Below, piece after piece: positions 34,008-42,317 of a stretch of 64,000 nt of DNA. The stretch comes from Micavibrio sp. UBA7657 (GTDB lineage Bacteria; Pseudomonadota; Alphaproteobacteria; Micavibrionales; Micavibrionaceae). Below the pieces are notes generated by a model. The model was not told the DNA's origin. It did no database searches and saw only the letters and a program-made list of their open reading frames with translations. How positions within the stretch are numbered: position 1 is the stretch's first letter; each line of letters begins with the position of its first letter. The DNA is taken from assembly GCA_002483465.1 (NCBI GenBank), contig DLHX01000001.1:186238-250237 (forward strand), read 5' to 3'. The translations under genes were made by a program, and so were the position numbers.

Positions 34008-34193
34008 ATGGCGGAAAGATCAACTCTCGGGGATATATTTTTTCACGCGGCGGTGCTGATCCCGCTGGAATTCGGCATCCTGCACGCGACCCCGCTCGGC
34101 CCCGCGATCACGTCAATGTTCCAGACATTGTTTACGGCAGCAGGCTTCGCCTTCGCGCCGCATGACCACGCCGCAGAACTGGCGCTGGGATGA
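34008..34193 (+). CDS. Small hypothetical protein, possibly zinc-regulated
   Basis: 61 aa beginning MAERSTLGDIFFHAAVLIP. Two moderately hydrophobic stretches (about residues 11-28 and 33-48) could be short membrane segments. The C-terminus carries HDHAAE, a possible metal-binding cluster. The SD is poor (GGACG). The gene is accepted mainly because tandem operator-like palindromes with a promoter lie just upstream and the frame ends 1 bp before the convergent hisE. Confidence 0.5.
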   Translation: MAERSTLGDIFFHAAVLIPLEFGILHATPLGPAITSMFQTLFTAAGFAFAPHDHAAELALG

Positions 34194-34194
34194 A

Positions 34195-34512
34195 TTATTT
34201 TTTACGGGATTCTTTTTCGGTGTGGCCGCTCTGGCCGAATCGTTTCTCTAAAACAGCCAGGACTTCATCCGGCGAAACGCCCTGATCCGCCCACAAAACC
34301 GACAAATGAAACAGCAGATCTGCAGACTCTTCTTTTAAACGATCCTTATCGCCCTTGATCGCCTCGGCGATTGTCTCTTCCGCCTCCTCGATCACCTTGT
34401 CCGAAATATGCTGCGTGCCCTTGTGATACAGGCTCGCGACATATGAATCCTTCGGGTCCGCGCCCTTGCGCTGCTTCAGGATAACGTACAGATCTTTCAG
34501 AATTTCACTCAC
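34195..34512 (-). CDS. hisE: Phosphoribosyl-ATP diphosphatase
   Basis: 105 aa from a GTG at 34512 placed by AGGGGAT (a TTG lies one codon earlier). It hydrolyses phosphoribosyl-ATP to phosphoribosyl-AMP and PPi, the second step of histidine synthesis. The MazG-like helical metal-binding motif KVIEEAEETIAEA with ESADLLFHL is clear. It follows hisF by 11 nt in the hisA-hisF-hisE run; hisI and hisG are not in the window. Confidence 0.95.
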   Translation of the reverse strand: MSEILKDLYVILKQRKGADPKDSYVASLYHKGTQHISDKVIEEAEETIAEAIKGDKDRLKEESADLLFHLSVLWADQGVSPDEVLAVLEKRFGQSGHTEKESRKK

Positions 34513-34523
34513 CAAAAATCCCC

Positions 34524-35282
34524 TTAGAGTCTCACCGCGATCCCGGCCTTCTCCATCGCCTGCTTGGCCTGTTTCACTGTATATTCTCCGAAGTGAAAAA
34601 TCGAGGCCGCCAGCACCGCCGATGCATGCCCTTCTTTTACGCCTTCAATCAGATGATCTAAATTCCCGACGCCGCCCGACGCAATCACGGGCACCCGCAC
34701 TGCGTCCGAAACCGCGCGTGTTAGCGGGATATTGAATCCTTTTTTCGTGCCGTCGCGGTCCATCGAGGTCAGCAATATTTCCCCCGCACCGTACTCCGCC
34801 ATGCGCTGCGCCCATTTCACGGCATCCAGTCCCGTGCCCTGCCGCCCGCCATGCGTAAAAACTTCCCAGCCGCCCTTGCCGTCATCTTTCGCATCAATCG
34901 CCACGACGATGCACTGGCTGCCGCATTTATTCGCAGCCTCGCGCACGAATTCCGGGTGCTTCATCGCCGCCGAATTGATCGAAACCTTGTCCGCGCCCGC
35001 TTCCAGCAATTTGCGAATATCGTCCAGCGCCCGCACGCCGCCGCCGACAGTCAACGGCATGAACACCTGCTCCGCCGTCCGGCTCACAACATCATAAATC
35101 GTGTCGCGGTTTTCATGTGTCGCAGTGATATCTAGAAACGTCAGCTCATCCGCGCCCTGCGCGTCGTAAATTTTCGCCTGCTCGACTGGGTCCCCTGCAT
35201 CGCGCAAACCCACAAAATTCACGCCTTTGACCACGCGGCCATTGTTCACATCAAGACAGGGAATGATGCGCGTCTTTAACAT
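34524..35282 (-). CDS. hisF: Imidazole glycerol phosphate synthase, cyclase subunit
   Basis: 252 aa (beta/alpha)8 barrel. It uses ammonia from HisH to convert PRFAR to imidazole glycerol phosphate and AICAR. The two catalytic aspartates lie in IPCLDVNNGRVV and TSMDRDGTKKG. The phosphate site includes GGGVRALDDI and ASGGVGN. Its ATG lies inside the end of hisA (7-nt overlap), so the two are translationally coupled. Confidence 0.97.
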   Translation of the reverse strand: MLKTRIIPCLDVNNGRVVKGVNFVGLRDAGDPVEQAKIYDAQGADELTFLDITATHENRDTIYDVVSRTAEQVFMPLTVGGGVRALDDIRKLLEAGADKVSINSAAMKHPEFVREAANKCGSQCIVVAIDAKDDGKGGWEVFTHGGRQGTGLDAVKWAQRMAEYGAGEILLTSMDRDGTKKGFNIPLTRAVSDAVRVPVIASGGVGNLDHLIEGVKEGHASAVLAASIFHFGEYTVKQAKQAMEKAGIAVRL

Positions 35283-35989
35283 GCGGCCGCCAGCGCCTCT
35301 TTCGGGTCCACGCTTTTATTATAGAACGCCTTGCCAACGATCACGCCCGGCAGCGCCGCATTTTTCACGGCGCGAATATCGGCTAAACTTCCAACACCGC
35401 CCGATGCGATAACCGGGATCGACGTCCCGGCCGCCAGTGCAACCGTCTCGTCGATATTGATCCCGCTGCCGGTGCCGTCGCGCGAAATATCGGTGTAGAT
35501 AATCGCCGCCACGCCCGCATCCTCGAAATGTTTCGCCAGCTCCGCCGCCGTGATCTTCGCATCCCGGACCCAGCCCTCGACGGAAACGCGTCCCTCACGC
35601 GCATCGATCCCGACCGCGATCTGGTCCGGAAATTCGCGGCACGCACGGCGCACCAGGTCAGGATCCCGCACCGCCGCCGTTCCCAAAATCACACGGCTCA
35701 CGCCTTCCTGCAGCCAGTGCTCGATCTGCGCATGCGTCCTGATGCCGCCGCCAAGCTGCACCGGCAAATCCACTGCCTTGATAATCTTGCGCACGGCCTT
35801 GGAATTCGCAGGCGCACCCTTGATCGCGCCGTCCAGATCGACGACATGCAGCCACGAAAAACCCGCCCGCGCCCATTCATGCGCCTGCGCCGCCGGGTCG
35901 TCGTTATAGACAGTATCCTGCGACATATCGCCTTGGGTCAGGCGCACACACTTGCCGCCTTTTAAATCTATGGCCGGGTAAATGATCAT
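35276..35989 (-). CDS. hisA: ProFAR isomerase
   Basis: 237 aa (beta/alpha)8 barrel. It isomerises ProFAR to PRFAR, the fourth step of histidine synthesis. The N-terminal IYPAIDLKGGKCVRLTQGD contains the catalytic Asp, GGGIRTHAQIEHWL and ASGGVGSLADI bind phosphate, and YTDISRDGTGSG holds the second acidic residue. Overlap with hisF indicates coupling. The hisH gene is on the same strand about 1 kb upstream, separated by a GNAT gene and a Cys-rich peptide gene. Confidence 0.97.
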   Translation of the reverse strand: MIIYPAIDLKGGKCVRLTQGDMSQDTVYNDDPAAQAHEWARAGFSWLHVVDLDGAIKGAPANSKAVRKIIKAVDLPVQLGGGIRTHAQIEHWLQEGVSRVILGTAAVRDPDLVRRACREFPDQIAVGIDAREGRVSVEGWVRDAKITAAELAKHFEDAGVAAIIYTDISRDGTGSGINIDETVALAAGTSIPVIASGGVGSLADIRAVKNAALPGVIVGKAFYNKSVDPKEALAAAC

Positions 35990-36165
35990 GGGCGTAGGAT
36001 ATAAAGAACCCCCCCGCAGGGCGCAAGCCCGGCGCCCTAACCCCCGGATTCATTGGGCTTTTAGGCAAGGGTCTTTTCTTTCTGCTATACTGTCCTATAT
36101 AGTGTTGCAGCGGCGGGCCGGGGGTCCGTAAGCGATTTTTTAATATTGGAAAGGAAGTGATTGTC

Positions 36166-36267
36166 ATGACAAACACGATCAAAAAAGAAGAAAAACCTGC
36201 TGACAAAGACAAAGACGGCAAGATGTCCGGTGATAACGGCGGTTGCTGCGGTGGCGGTTGCCACTAA
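36166..36267 (+). CDS. Cys/Gly-rich micro-protein (33 aa)
   Basis: 33 codons: a charged MTNTIKKEEKPADKDKDGK head and a tail ending GGCCGGGCH. An excellent ribosome site (AAAGGAAGTG) precedes it and a strong intrinsic terminator follows 14 bp after the stop, so this is a complete one-gene transcript. Three Cys and a His in nine residues suggest metal binding or a modification site. A -10-like TATACT at 36086 could be its promoter. It is not part of histidine synthesis by any visible sign. Confidence 0.7.
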   Translation: MTNTIKKEEKPADKDKDGKMSGDNGGCCGGGCH

Positions 36268-36280
36268 TCTGACAAAGATT

Positions 36281-36312
36281 AAAAAAGCCCTGCTGATGCA
36301 GGGCTTTTTTTA
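36281..36312 (+). terminator. Intrinsic terminator of the Cys-rich micro-protein gene
   Basis: AAAAAAGCCCTGC-TGAT-GCAGGGCTTTTTTT: a nine-base-pair GC stem flanked by A and T runs. It could work in both directions. Confidence 0.93.
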
Positions 36313-36322
36313 TTGTTATCTT

Positions 36323-36370
36323 TGTCATCCTGAGCGAAGTCATGCGAAGCAGGACGTAGTCGAAGGATCT
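36323..36370 (+). repeat. REP-like half palindrome (CCTGAG family)
   Basis: It starts TGTCATCCTGAGCGAAG and ends GTCGAAGGATCT, the same ends as the left half of the full palindrome inside leuS (52957). It lies 2 bp beyond the 3' end of the GNAT gene. Confidence 0.8.
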
Positions 36371-36372
36371 AA

Positions 36373-36921
36373 TTACTTCAATCTTTTCGTGAAATAAAAA
36401 CCCTTCAGAATTTTTCCACCAACCTGCGCGTAATAAGGGTGTGTGCCCACGCGTTCATAACCCAGCCCTTCATAAAGCCCGATCGCCTGCTCCATCGTTT
36501 CGCGCACATCCAGGTTGATCACGGAAAGCCCTTCCTCGAGCGCGGTCTCTTCCGCTTTCGCCACCAGCATCTTCGACAATCCATGCCCGCGCGCCCACGG
36601 TGCAATAAAGTGTGTCGTCAGCTGCGCGGCAAATTTCTGCGCCTCGTTGTTCATCGGCGGCTTCACCAGCTGGCACGATCCGCAGATCATGCCATCCAGC
36701 CGCGCCACGAATAAAATCCGTGACGGCATCGCGGTCACGCCTTGCCAGTATCTCTCTAAAACATCGCGCGGCGGTTTTGTCACCCATCCGAACCCGCCGC
36801 CAGCCTCGATACCTGCGAAAGTCGAGTCGCATAAATCATTCAGCTCGGCCGGTGTGAATTCTTCAATCCTCTCGACGGTCGGCGACGGCACCAGTGCTTT
36901 TGTTTTGGTTTTGTCGGTCAT
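36373..36921 (-). CDS. GNAT family N-acetyltransferase
   Basis: 182 aa. The acetyl-CoA motif region is WARGHGLSKMLVAKAEETA, followed by INLDVRETMEQAIGLYEGLGYERVG, the usual C-terminal GNAT signature. It transfers an acetyl group to an amine; the substrate is unknown. GGGAGC precedes the ATG. It sits between hisH and hisA on the same strand and may be on the histidine transcript, though a REP half-element and a plus-strand gene follow it. Confidence 0.9.
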   Translation of the reverse strand: MTDKTKTKALVPSPTVERIEEFTPAELNDLCDSTFAGIEAGGGFGWVTKPPRDVLERYWQGVTAMPSRILFVARLDGMICGSCQLVKPPMNNEAQKFAAQLTTHFIAPWARGHGLSKMLVAKAEETALEEGLSVINLDVRETMEQAIGLYEGLGYERVGTHPYYAQVGGKILKGFYFTKRLK

Positions 36922-36953
36922 ATTTTATGCTCCCTCATGCGCCCGATAAGAAT

Positions 36954-37622
36954 TTAAGGCTTCCACTGCAGAAAATCCGAAATCAGTTTCAAGCCGTCCT
37001 GCTGGCTTTTCTCAGGGTGAAATTGTACGCCCACCATATTGTCCTTGCCCACCACGGCGTTCATTAATCCGCCGTAATCTGTCATCCCCAGGACGTGATG
37101 GTCATATTCACATTGGAACATGAAAGAATGAACAAAATAGTAATGCGTCCCGTTTTTTGCGCTGCGCAGCACAAAATGACGATTATCCTGCGCTGACGGC
37201 GATGGAATGACCAGTTCGTTCCAGCCCATATGCGGTATTTTCAGATCTTCATTCGCTGGTTTCATCGGCACCACCTCGCCGGGAATCCAGTCAAAGCCTG
37301 CGTGAATTCCATGCTCCAGCCCCCGCGTCGCCATGAGCTGCATTCCAACGCAGATGCCGAGGAATGGTTTCCCCTTTTTTATGACATTCTCCTGCAGCGC
37401 CTCGCGCATGCCCTTGATGTCGCTCAGCCCTTTTAGGCAATCGCCGAAAGCGCCCTGCCCCGGCAGCACGATACGCGTCGCTTTTTTAAGGTCCTCAGGC
37501 CGCGCCGAAACCTTGACATCCACCGTCAGCCCCTCGGCATCGCGCACATGTTCGAACGCCTTTGCTGCAGAGCGCAAATTGCCTGAACCATAATCAATAA
37601 TTACGACGGATTCTTTTGCCAT
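36954..37622 (-). CDS. hisH: Imidazole glycerol phosphate synthase, glutaminase subunit
   Basis: 222 aa, a class I glutamine amidotransferase that feeds ammonia to HisF. The nucleophile cysteine is in GICVGMQ, and the His/Glu pair is in GVQFHPEKSQ. The N-terminal VIIDYGSGNLRS forms the oxyanion strand region. It is divergent from hisD with 65 bp between the starts. Confidence 0.96.
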   Translation of the reverse strand: MAKESVVIIDYGSGNLRSAAKAFEHVRDAEGLTVDVKVSARPEDLKKATRIVLPGQGAFGDCLKGLSDIKGMREALQENVIKKGKPFLGICVGMQLMATRGLEHGIHAGFDWIPGEVVPMKPANEDLKIPHMGWNELVIPSPSAQDNRHFVLRSAKNGTHYYFVHSFMFQCEYDHHVLGMTDYGGLMNAVVGKDNMVGVQFHPEKSQQDGLKLISDFLQWKP

Positions 37623-37687
37623 GATCTGTGGTTTTAGTGTATGTCCTTCCCTATATAAAGCCTATATAAAAACGGCCAGGGAGAATT

Positions 37688-38989
37688 ATGACGGTTGCCT
37701 TTTACAGATGGAAAGATACCGACGCCCGCACGCGCTGGAAACTCATGCGCCGCGGCCAGGCCGACATCGATTCCGTCATCACAAAAATCCGCCCCATCGT
37801 CGAGGACGTCCGCAAGAGCGGCGACGACGCGCTTCGCAAATACGCGAAAAAATTCGGCTGCCCTGAACTGAAAACTATCAAGGTCACCGAGGAGGAATTC
37901 GAGACCGCCGCCAAGAAGTTGGACGACTCGATGAAAAAGGCCATCTTCCGCTGCGTCGGCAATGTCCGCAAATTTCACGAAGAACAGATGCGCCGCGTCG
38001 AGAAGCACTGGATGGTCGACATCGAACCCGGCGTACGCGCCGGCGAACAGGTCACACCGATTGATTCCGTCGGGCTGTACGTGCCGCGCGGCAAGGGCTT
38101 CTTCCCCTCGACCGTTTACATGCTCTCGCTGCCCGCCGTCATCGCGGGCGTCAAAGGCATCCACATCGCCACGCCGCCGAATGCCGACGGCACATCCGGC
38201 ATCGCCACGCTGTTCACCGCGAAACTCTGCGGCGTCAACAACGTCTACAAGGTCGGCGGCGCGCAGGCCATCGCCGCACTCGCTTACGGCACCCAATCGG
38301 TCCCACGTGTGCGCAAAACACTCGGCCCCGGCAGCCCGTTCGTCCAGGCCGCCAAGCAATTGCTGTTCGGCATTCTCGACCCCGGCATGCCCGCCTGCTC
38401 CAGCGAATCCGTTATACTCGCCGATGAAACGGCCGACCCGCACAACACCTGCCTCGACATGCTGAACGAAGCCGAACACGGCGAGGACAGCGCCGTCCTC
38501 CTGATCACCCACAGCGACGCCCTCGCGCGCCACGTCCAGAGCAACCTGCCGCGCTATATCGCCGACCTGCCCGAGCCGCACCGCACCATCTGCGCCAAAG
38601 TCATGAAAGGCTTCGGCGGCATCATCCTGACCGAAAGCCTCGAGGATTCCGTGGCGCTTTCGAACGAATACGCGCCCGAACATTTGCACCTGAAAGTCAA
38701 AAACGCGCATGACCTCGTGCCGCAGCTGAAGAACGCGGGCGAGATTTTGATCGGCGAACACACGCCCTCTTCGCTCGCCAATTACGGCATCGGCGTCAAC
38801 CACGTTCTGCCGACCGGCGGCTTTGCGCACTCTTACTCCGCAACGACTGTCTGGGATTTCCTCAAGCGTACATCGCTCTCCGAAGTCACGAAAGAAGGGC
38901 TGGAATCGCTCAAGGATGCCGTCACCACCATGACGGATTTCGAAGGCTTCCCCGCCCACGGCGACGTCCTTAGAAAACGTAAGCTCTAA
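37688..38989 (+). CDS. hisD: Histidinol dehydrogenase (with altered zinc-site residues)
   Basis: 433 aa. It oxidises histidinol to histidine with two NAD+, the last two steps. The fold is clear: YVPRGKGFFPSTVYM, YKVGGAQAIAALAYGT, catalytic NEYAPEHLHL (E331, H332) and H424 in FPAHGD. Two zinc ligands differ from E. coli HisD: the Gln of SQAEHG is Glu here (NEAEHG, E261) and the Asp of AGDY is Asn (LANYG, N365). The normal AGPSE reads ACSSE. Genomic position among his genes supports HisD; the changes raise the possibility of a HisD-like relative. The SD AGGGAG is well placed. Confidence 0.88.
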   Translation: MTVAFYRWKDTDARTRWKLMRRGQADIDSVITKIRPIVEDVRKSGDDALRKYAKKFGCPELKTIKVTEEEFETAAKKLDDSMKKAIFRCVGNVRKFHEEQMRRVEKHWMVDIEPGVRAGEQVTPIDSVGLYVPRGKGFFPSTVYMLSLPAVIAGVKGIHIATPPNADGTSGIATLFTAKLCGVNNVYKVGGAQAIAALAYGTQSVPRVRKTLGPGSPFVQAAKQLLFGILDPGMPACSSESVILADETADPHNTCLDMLNEAEHGEDSAVLLITHSDALARHVQSNLPRYIADLPEPHRTICAKVMKGFGGIILTESLEDSVALSNEYAPEHLHLKVKNAHDLVPQLKNAGEILIGEHTPSSLANYGIGVNHVLPTGGFAHSYSATTVWDFLKRTSLSEVTKEGLESLKDAVTTMTDFEGFPAHGDVLRKRKL

Positions 38990-38992
38990 TTT

Positions 38993-39601
38993 TTAGAGAG
39001 TGCCCTTGGTACTGGGGATGACGTCGGCAGCGCGCTCATCAATCGACACCGCCATCCGCAAAGCTTTCGCAAACGCCTTGAACGTCGCCTCGATCACGTG
39101 ATGGTTATTCGTGCCGTACAGATTTTCACAATGCAGCGTGATGCCGCCGGTCTGCGCGATTGAATGGAAAAATTCCTTGAACAATTCCACTTCCATTTCG
39201 CCGATATGCTCGCGCGTGAAATTCAGGCGCCACACGCAGTAAGGCCGCCCCGATAAATCCAGCGCGACGCGGCTCAGCGTTTCATCCATCGGCGCGTACG
39301 CATGACCGTAGCGTACAATCCCGCGCTTCTCGCCGAGCGCCTGGCTAAGCGCCTGGCCCAGCGTCAGCCCCACATCTTCCACCGTGTGGTGCCCATCAAT
39401 ATGCAGGTCGCCCTTTGCTTCCACGCTCACATCGATCAGCGAATGTTTAGCTAACTGCTCCAGCATGTGATCGAAAAACCCGATGCCCGTATGCACCTCG
39501 GCCTTGCCCGTGCCGTCGAGATTGATCGACACGCGGATATCCGTTTCCTTCGTCTTGCGGCTTAGGGTCGCGGTGCGGTGCTTGGCGTTGTCACGGGGCA
39601 T
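38993..39601 (-). CDS. hisB: Imidazoleglycerol-phosphate dehydratase
   Basis: 202 aa, the monofunctional enzyme without a histidinol-phosphatase domain. It dehydrates IGP to imidazole acetol phosphate. The Mn-binding histidine motifs are GIGFFDHMLEQLAKH, DGHHTVEDVG and, in the second half, EFFHSIAQ and NNHHVIEATFKAFA. It converges on hisD with a 3-bp gap. AGAGGAC precedes the ATG. Confidence 0.97.
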   Translation of the reverse strand: MPRDNAKHRTATLSRKTKETDIRVSINLDGTGKAEVHTGIGFFDHMLEQLAKHSLIDVSVEAKGDLHIDGHHTVEDVGLTLGQALSQALGEKRGIVRYGHAYAPMDETLSRVALDLSGRPYCVWRLNFTREHIGEMEVELFKEFFHSIAQTGGITLHCENLYGTNNHHVIEATFKAFAKALRMAVSIDERAADVIPSTKGTL

Positions 39602-39737
39602 GATGTCCTCTTTATTTACTCATTCTCACTGGGGGCCACTCTATCATAAATTTTATTCACTTGCTTGATTCCAGTGACTTTCCCGTCGTATACATCGTTT
39701 CTGTAAATATTGGAATCTATTAAAAAGGGCTTCGAAT

Positions 39738-40097
39738 ATGTTCGATAAATTACAAAAATACGCACCTATGACCCTGCTGACGCTGGCTCTGCCTTTCACT
39801 GCCGCCGCAGCCGATGGAAAGAAATGCGATGTCAGCCTCGCCGTCGAGGCCCCCATCGGAAACAAGGAGGTCTGGGATACCAAAACAGCAGTCGAGGACG
39901 CCGCGGCCAAACAGGGTGTTGCTCTGAAAGTGCTTGTTTACCCGGGCGCGCCCCACGTGAAAATCGTCAGGAACGGACAACCTGGGGAAAATTTCTCGAT
40001 ATCCGAGTTTTCCGATGCAGGCAAAAAAGCCACGCAGGAATGCCTGAACGGTGGAGCGCAGGCCGCTACCGTTTCCACCCCCGACCTCAGCCGCTGA
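39738..40097 (+). CDS. Small secreted hypothetical protein
   Basis: 119 aa. The N-terminus is a Sec signal peptide with cleavage near TAAAADG (about residue 25). The mature part is about 95 aa, with two Cys (KKCDVSLAV and TQECLNGG) likely to form a disulfide in the periplasm. No family is recognised. AAAAAGGGC lies before the ATG. A composite REP cluster follows 40 bp after the stop. Confidence 0.65.
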   Translation: MFDKLQKYAPMTLLTLALPFTAAAADGKKCDVSLAVEAPIGNKEVWDTKTAVEDAAAKQGVALKVLVYPGAPHVKIVRNGQPGENFSISEFSDAGKKATQECLNGGAQAATVSTPDLSR

Positions 40098-40136
40098 TTT
40101 CCGGGTAAAGCCCCGTCATCACAAAACTCACCTCCT

Positions 40137-40298
40137 CGTCATTGCGAGGAGCCTGCCCCCGCGAAGGTGGGGAAGCAATCCCGGCCCCACTCCCGTCATT
40201 GCGAGGAGCCTTTTGCGACGAAGCAATCCATCTTCTTGTCTTCCCGGCGAAAGCGGGGATCTGGATTGCTTCGCTCCCGTTGGTCGCTCGCAATGACG
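40137..40298. repeat. Composite nested REP-like cluster
   Basis: A half element (40137-40183, CGTCATTGCGAGG to GAAGCAATCCC) is followed by a full palindrome (40194 CGTCATTGCGAGG to 40298 CGCAATGACG). The loop of the full element contains a half element of the other family (TCTTCCCGGCGAAAGCGGGGATC without its last three bases, about 40239-40261). So one family has inserted into the loop of another. Confidence 0.8.
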
Positions 40299-40606
40299 AA
40301 AAAATAATTTCCTAGCCCAAATATTTTTTTCGACTCGCACCGATTTCCGAGTGCCCCGAGCCCGTACATCACCCCCAAAACCCGTCCCTAAAAATTAAAA
40401 TCTTAATGTATTCGCATTAACGAATACATGTTTTATGCATAAAAAGTTATATAATTTCACAGCAACAATATTATTACCCGGAATCCCGTTAAGATATTAA
40501 TGTAATAAAATTACGGAAAGCGAATGGACTCATTTTCTTGATTTTAAAGGCTTTTGAGCGTATATAAGAAGACTGGAAATACCGGAAATTTTAGGACGAT
40601 TTTGTG
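40299..40606 (+). other. AT-rich intergenic region with a perfect dyad
   Basis: 308 bp, no ORF. At 40406-40429, ATGTATTCG, spacer CATTAA, CGAATACAT form a perfect 9-bp inverted repeat. It could be an operator for the secreted-protein gene 178 bp downstream. The rest is AT-rich with no clear promoter. Confidence 0.5.
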
Positions 40607-41230
40607 ATGGCACTTGCACAAAAATTTCGTGGATTTATCACCAGCACAGCACCCGCTGCCGCGCTTGCAACTCTGCTCACGGTCATTCCGGCTTTCAACA
40701 CCAACGCCACGGCCCAGGAGCCAAGAGCAACTACGGTTAGCAGCACAGCCCCGACTGACATTCAGCAACAGATCATGCAGAGCAGACAAAACACCGAGAA
40801 TATGATCAAGGAAGGCCGCAGGATAATTGACGAAACCAAAAGGATGGTGAGTGGCGAAATCGTAGACGGCAAGGAAAGCGAGCATACCATTATTGCGCAG
40901 GCACAAAGCCACTCGATAAAAAACAAACAAATCGCTTTTTTTGTCTACAAGGGGCAGGCGGATGAAGGGCTAACCGGAAAACAGGTTGTCGAAAAACTGA
41001 CAACCCATTTCTCACGTAAAAATATTACTGATATCAAACCTTATCTTGAGGCTGGCGGACAAAACACGGTCATAGGCTTTTATGTGCAAGGCCACCTGAT
41101 CGGCCCCTTTCCCCTTGATAAAACGGCAGTACAAGGCGCGAATATAGCTGCGGATTTATTCCAGCATCCTGAAAAACTGCCCAAAGATACTGTATTACTT
41201 GGATTCGCTCCCCAGCTTAATCAAGAATAG
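40607..41230 (+). CDS. Secreted hypothetical protein
   Basis: 207 aa from the ATG at 40607 (a GTG lies one codon earlier; both fit AGGACG). The signal peptide spans about residues 1-37, with cleavage near NATAQE. The mature region starts with a helical, Gln-rich stretch (DIQQQIMQSRQNTENMIKEGR). A globular part follows with FFVYKGQADEGLTGKQVVEKL and GGQNTVIGFYVQGHLIGPF. No family is recognised. It overlaps the convergent coiled-coil gene by 14 bp at the 3' end. Confidence 0.65.
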   Translation: MALAQKFRGFITSTAPAAALATLLTVIPAFNTNATAQEPRATTVSSTAPTDIQQQIMQSRQNTENMIKEGRRIIDETKRMVSGEIVDGKESEHTIIAQAQSHSIKNKQIAFFVYKGQADEGLTGKQVVEKLTTHFSRKNITDIKPYLEAGGQNTVIGFYVQGHLIGPFPLDKTAVQGANIAADLFQHPEKLPKDTVLLGFAPQLNQE

Positions 41231-42317
41231 CTCTGCTAGGACCTGAAACTTTTCCTAGTTTAGCCAGTTCGATATCATCTTTATTTTCTGGATTTTTGTT
41301 GTCCGCATTAGGCTTTTCTGTCGCAGGATTTGCAGCAGAAACAAATTTTTTTCCTAAAGATCCGCGTTCTGCTTCTTCCCCGTCTAAGGCACCTAAAAAA
41401 TCATCACGGGTTGCTTTCGATTCAGAATTTTTAACTGATTTCTCTGCTTCTTTTTGAATTTTTTCCAAAGAGCGCTGGGTCGCTTCCCGCTCCTCATTAG
41501 TTTTTCTAAACTGCTCAGCAGCATTTTTTTCCGCCTCTTCAGTCCGTCGCAGTTGTTCTTGAGGCGCAAGAGTTTTGTCACCCTCGATTGTTTTTAATTG
41601 TTCTTGTGCTCGCCGCGCTGTTTCTTCGAACGCTTTCTCTTTAGCAAGCACATCTTCTTTCAGCTTTTCGCTACGATCCTTCAAATCATTTAAGTCATTA
41701 TAATTCTGTGATGACTTCAGCTTTTCTTTTTCAAGCAGCTCAACCAGCCTTGCATTGCTGACATCGTCTTTGGTTTTAATTCCTCTTTCAAGAAGAGTTC
41801 TGCGCGCTTTTTCCCTGTCCAGCTTGCCCGTCGTCCGGTAGCCATCGATCATCTCGTCGGCATCATGGAGGAACTGGCCTTCCTTCATCATCTCTGCGGT
41901 AATTTTTCCAATCGTTTCATCGATCTTCTTCGCTTCCTTCCGGCACCACTCCGCCATCTTCTGGCATTCATCGATCATCTTCGAGATGCGCTCGTTGGCT
42001 TCCTGGATCTGCCGCTGCAATGCGGCAAGAATCTCGTCCCGCGCACTCTCTTCCTCTTTCTTTTTCTGGAGACTGCGCTCATCCTCGTTCGGCGTATTGA
42101 CGGTCGGGATGACGCTTGTAGAAATCGCATCGCTGAAACCGATATTGGCTTCGGCTATGCGCTGTTCCTCGGGCGAGCTTTCGCTGGAAACAAAATGGAG
42201 CAGCAGGAAATTATTGGCGGCCTTCACGATATCGGAAAAGCTGTTCCCTTTGGCGCTGACAGCGTCAAACGTGTTACTCAGCCGTTCGAGCGTATTGAAT
42301 TTCTGGCCTTGTCCCAT
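41217..42317 (-). CDS. Coiled-coil hypothetical protein
   Basis: 366 aa, no signal peptide. Residues about 80-320 are nearly continuous coiled coil, rich in Glu, Lys, Gln and Arg (QRQIQEANERISKMIDECQK, EKAFEETARRAQEQLKT). The C-terminal 50 residues are disordered (ENKDDIELAKLGKVSGPS). The N-terminal 75 residues look globular (NTLERLSNTFDAVSAKGNSF). Possible roles are structural or secreted effector-like; none is supported. It overlaps the secreted-protein gene tail to tail. Confidence 0.65.
   Translation of the reverse strand: MGQGQKFNTLERLSNTFDAVSAKGNSFSDIVKAANNFLLLHFVSSESSPEEQRIAEANIGFSDAISTSVIPTVNTPNEDERSLQKKKEEESARDEILAALQRQIQEANERISKMIDECQKMAEWCRKEAKKIDETIGKITAEMMKEGQFLHDADEMIDGYRTTGKLDREKARRTLLERGIKTKDDVSNARLVELLEKEKLKSSQNYNDLNDLKDRSEKLKEDVLAKEKAFEETARRAQEQLKTIEGDKTLAPQEQLRRTEEAEKNAAEQFRKTNEEREATQRSLEKIQKEAEKSVKNSESKATRDDFLGALDGEEAERGSLGKKFVSAANPATEKPNADNKNPENKDDIELAKLGKVSGPSRAILD

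Noticed and set aside
37634..38959. 441-codon minus-strand frame opposite hisD
   Set aside because: Shadow of hisD, which has clear family motifs and an SD.
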